64,000 nt of DNA from Sulfitobacter sp. HNIBRBA3233. GTDB lineage: Bacteria; Pseudomonadota; Alphaproteobacteria; Rhodobacterales; Rhodobacteraceae. Below, in pieces: positions 62,683 through 64,000 of this stretch. Made by a program: the position numbers and the translations under genes. The first letter of the stretch is position 1, and every line of letters begins with the position of its first letter. The notes under the pieces are model-generated. The model worked only from the letters and a program-made list of their open reading frames with translations. It was not told the origin of the DNA and did not search any database. The stretch lies in contig NZ_JBEFLP010000002.1 in NCBI RefSeq assembly GCF_040149665.1, positions 124,001 to 188,000 on the forward strand. Reading direction: 5' to 3'.

Positions 62683-64000
62683 ATGACAGACAACAGCACC
62701 CAACCCGGGAGCGCGAAAGGCGTCGAGCAAGTCGCGATAGACGGAGAGACCCCCGCAGAACGCCTCGGAGGCGTTGCGCGCTGGGTGGTCATTGCCGGCA
62801 CGATCCTGTCGCTTGTCCTTGTGGTCAATCAGCTTTTCAACCTTCAGATCGCGGGCATCGTCCTGATCGAAGGGCGCTATCTCTATATTCTCGGCGGCCT
62901 GTTTCTGGCGCTGAGTTTCCTGATCTTCCAGATGCGCGGCGGCAAGGGCGGGGTGCCGAGTATCCTCGACTGGGTGCTGTTCGCGTTGTCGCTCGGATGT
63001 ACGGCCTACCTGTCGCAGACCGCCCAGCAGAACCTGTCGCAGGGCTGGGAATATGCCGCGCCGGAGCAGGCGCAATACGTATCGGTCATTTTCTTCTTCC
63101 TCATCCTCGAGGCCACGCGCCGGGCGGGGGGGCTGATCCTTTTCATTATCGTGACCTTCTTCGCCTTCTACCCCACCTTCGCGGGGCAGGTGCCTGACCC
63201 GTTCTCGGGCTTCCAGAGCACGTTCATGCAGACCGTGCCCTATCATATCTATTCCGCCGAAAGCTCCTTTGGCATCCCGATGAAGGCCTTTGGCGGCGTG
63301 GTGATCGGCTTCATCCTCTTTGGCGCGGTGCTGCAACGCACCGGCGGCGGCCAGTTCTTCAACGATCTGGCCATGGGCATGGTCGGCGGCTATCGCGGCG
63401 GGGCAGCGAAAGTGTCGATCTTCGCCTCCGGCTTCATGGGCTCGATGTCGGGCTCGGTCATCTCGAACGTGCTGACCACCGGCGCGGTGTCGATCCCTGC
63501 CATGCGCAAGACCGGTTTTTCGGCCAAGACCGCCGCCGCGACCGAAGCCTGCGCTTCGACGGGCGGTGTGTTGATGCCACCGATCATGGGCGCCACCGCG
63601 TTCATCATGGCGTCGTTCCTGTCGCGCCCCTATGTGGAAATCGCGCTGGCGGCCGCGATCCCCTCGATCCTGTACTACTGGAGCCTCTTCGCCCAGATCG
63701 ACGCCTATTCGGCCAAGCGCGGATTGCGCGGCCTGCCAAAGCCCGATCTGCCGCGCCTGAAGGAAGTCATGGCCGAAGGCTGGCCCTATATCTCGGTCTT
63801 CGCGCTGCTGCTCTACATGATGATCGCCTTGCGACAGGAAAGCTCGGCGCCGTTTTATTCGGTTGTGCTGCTGTTGATCGTCAACCAGTTCCGCAAGCGG
63901 TTCCGCCTGAACATGCAGCGGCTGGGAAACATGGTGGTCGGTGTCGGCATGGGTCTGGCGGAGTTGACCGCGATCCTGCTGGGCGTGGGGCTGATCGTCG
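62683..64000 (+). CDS. TRAP transporter fused permease (DctQM type; 3' end outside window)
   Basis: The frame is open from the ATG at 62683 to the end of the window (about 439 residues). The N-terminal part has the small-subunit-like helices (ARWVVIAGTILSLVLVVNQL near 33-52), and the DctM-like part has FGGVVIGFILFGAVLQRTGG near 204-223 and ACASTGGVLMPPIMGATAFI near 287-306. Fused DctQM permeases of about 650-870 residues usually pair with TAXI proteins, so about one third or more is missing. It pairs with the binding protein at 61464. Confidence 0.92.
   Translation, partial: MTDNSTQPGSAKGVEQVAIDGETPAERLGGVARWVVIAGTILSLVLVVNQLFNLQIAGIVLIEGRYLYILGGLFLALSFLIFQMRGGKGGVPSILDWVLFALSLGCTAYLSQTAQQNLSQGWEYAAPEQAQYVSVIFFFLILEATRRAGGLILFIIVTFFAFYPTFAGQVPDPFSGFQSTFMQTVPYHIYSAESSFGIPMKAFGGVVIGFILFGAVLQRTGGGQFFNDLAMGMVGGYRGGAAKVSIFASGFMGSMSGSVISNVLTTGAVSIPAMRKTGFSAKTAAATEACASTGGVLMPPIMGATAFIMASFLSRPYVEIALAAAIPSILYYWSLFAQIDAYSAKRGLRGLPKPDLPRLKEVMAEGWPYISVFALLLYMMIALRQESSAPFYSVVLLLIVNQFRKRFRLNMQRLGNMVVGVGMGLAELTAILLGVGLIV

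Overview
The window is about 64 kb of GC-rich DNA (roughly 63-65% by eye) with tightly packed genes and many 4-bp stop/start overlaps. Gene content points to an aerobic, probably marine alphaproteobacterium of the Rhodobacterales (Roseobacter group). The signs are FnrL next to hemN and a cbb3 oxidase cluster, Irr-type iron control, a soxBDAG sarcosine oxidase operon, an alphaproteobacterial-type glp glycerol ABC system, and many ABC and TRAP importers. I could not run a similarity search, so family names come from recognised motifs and gene context. I see no rRNA, tRNA, CRISPR array, insertion sequence or prophage.

Layout. 1-8.1 kb: an operon with a peptide/opine-type ABC importer (5' end cut by the window), an OrdL-type FAD oxidoreductase, an ATC-hydrolase-family protein, an M20 amidohydrolase and a HAD phosphatase. 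8.1-10.2 kb: an ABM monooxygenase, dps with an Irr/ICE-type operator, and an orphan Fe(III)-binding protein. 10.4-14.1 kb: a MoxR/VWA pair and a MATE exporter. 14.2-17.9 kb: a split polar amino acid ABC importer, an AhpD-like protein and a Stealth phosphotransferase. 18-24.8 kb: a MaoC-type hydratase and a TetR-led TRAP operon with a cyclase, an FAH-family protein and OsmC. 24.9-26.2 kb: a membrane methyltransferase and an unknown membrane protein. 26.2-33 kb: soxBDAG, divergent from a D-amino-acid dehydrogenase that lies behind a tandem glycine riboswitch. 33-43.3 kb: hemN, fnrL, ccoNOQP and ccoGHIS with three perfect FNR boxes. 43.2-56.6 kb: glpR, glpD, glpSTPQ, an SH3 protein, glpU, glpV, glpK, an Fe-type alcohol dehydrogenase and a second permease pair. 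56.7-60.4 kb: a glucosylglycerate synthesis pair facing a glucosylglycerate phosphorylase. 60.6-64 kb: a CoxG-like protein and a TAXI TRAP transporter cut by the window end.

How the genes fit together. The middle of the window deals with one-carbon amines and glycine: sarcosine oxidase makes glycine, and a glycine-sensing RNA sits before an amine oxidase. Glycerol is imported by an ABC system whose two ATPases have complementary defects, giving one good and one degenerate ATP site. It is then phosphorylated and oxidised by GlpK and GlpD under GlpR. The adjacent glucosylglycerate genes could make and recycle an osmolyte from glycolytic 3-phosphoglycerate. The fnrL/cbb3 block supplies low-oxygen respiration. 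No wholly new system is obvious. The most novel-looking parts are the ATC-hydrolase-like catabolic operon, the riboswitch-controlled oxidase, the second glycerol permease pair, and the asymmetric GlpS/GlpT ATPases.
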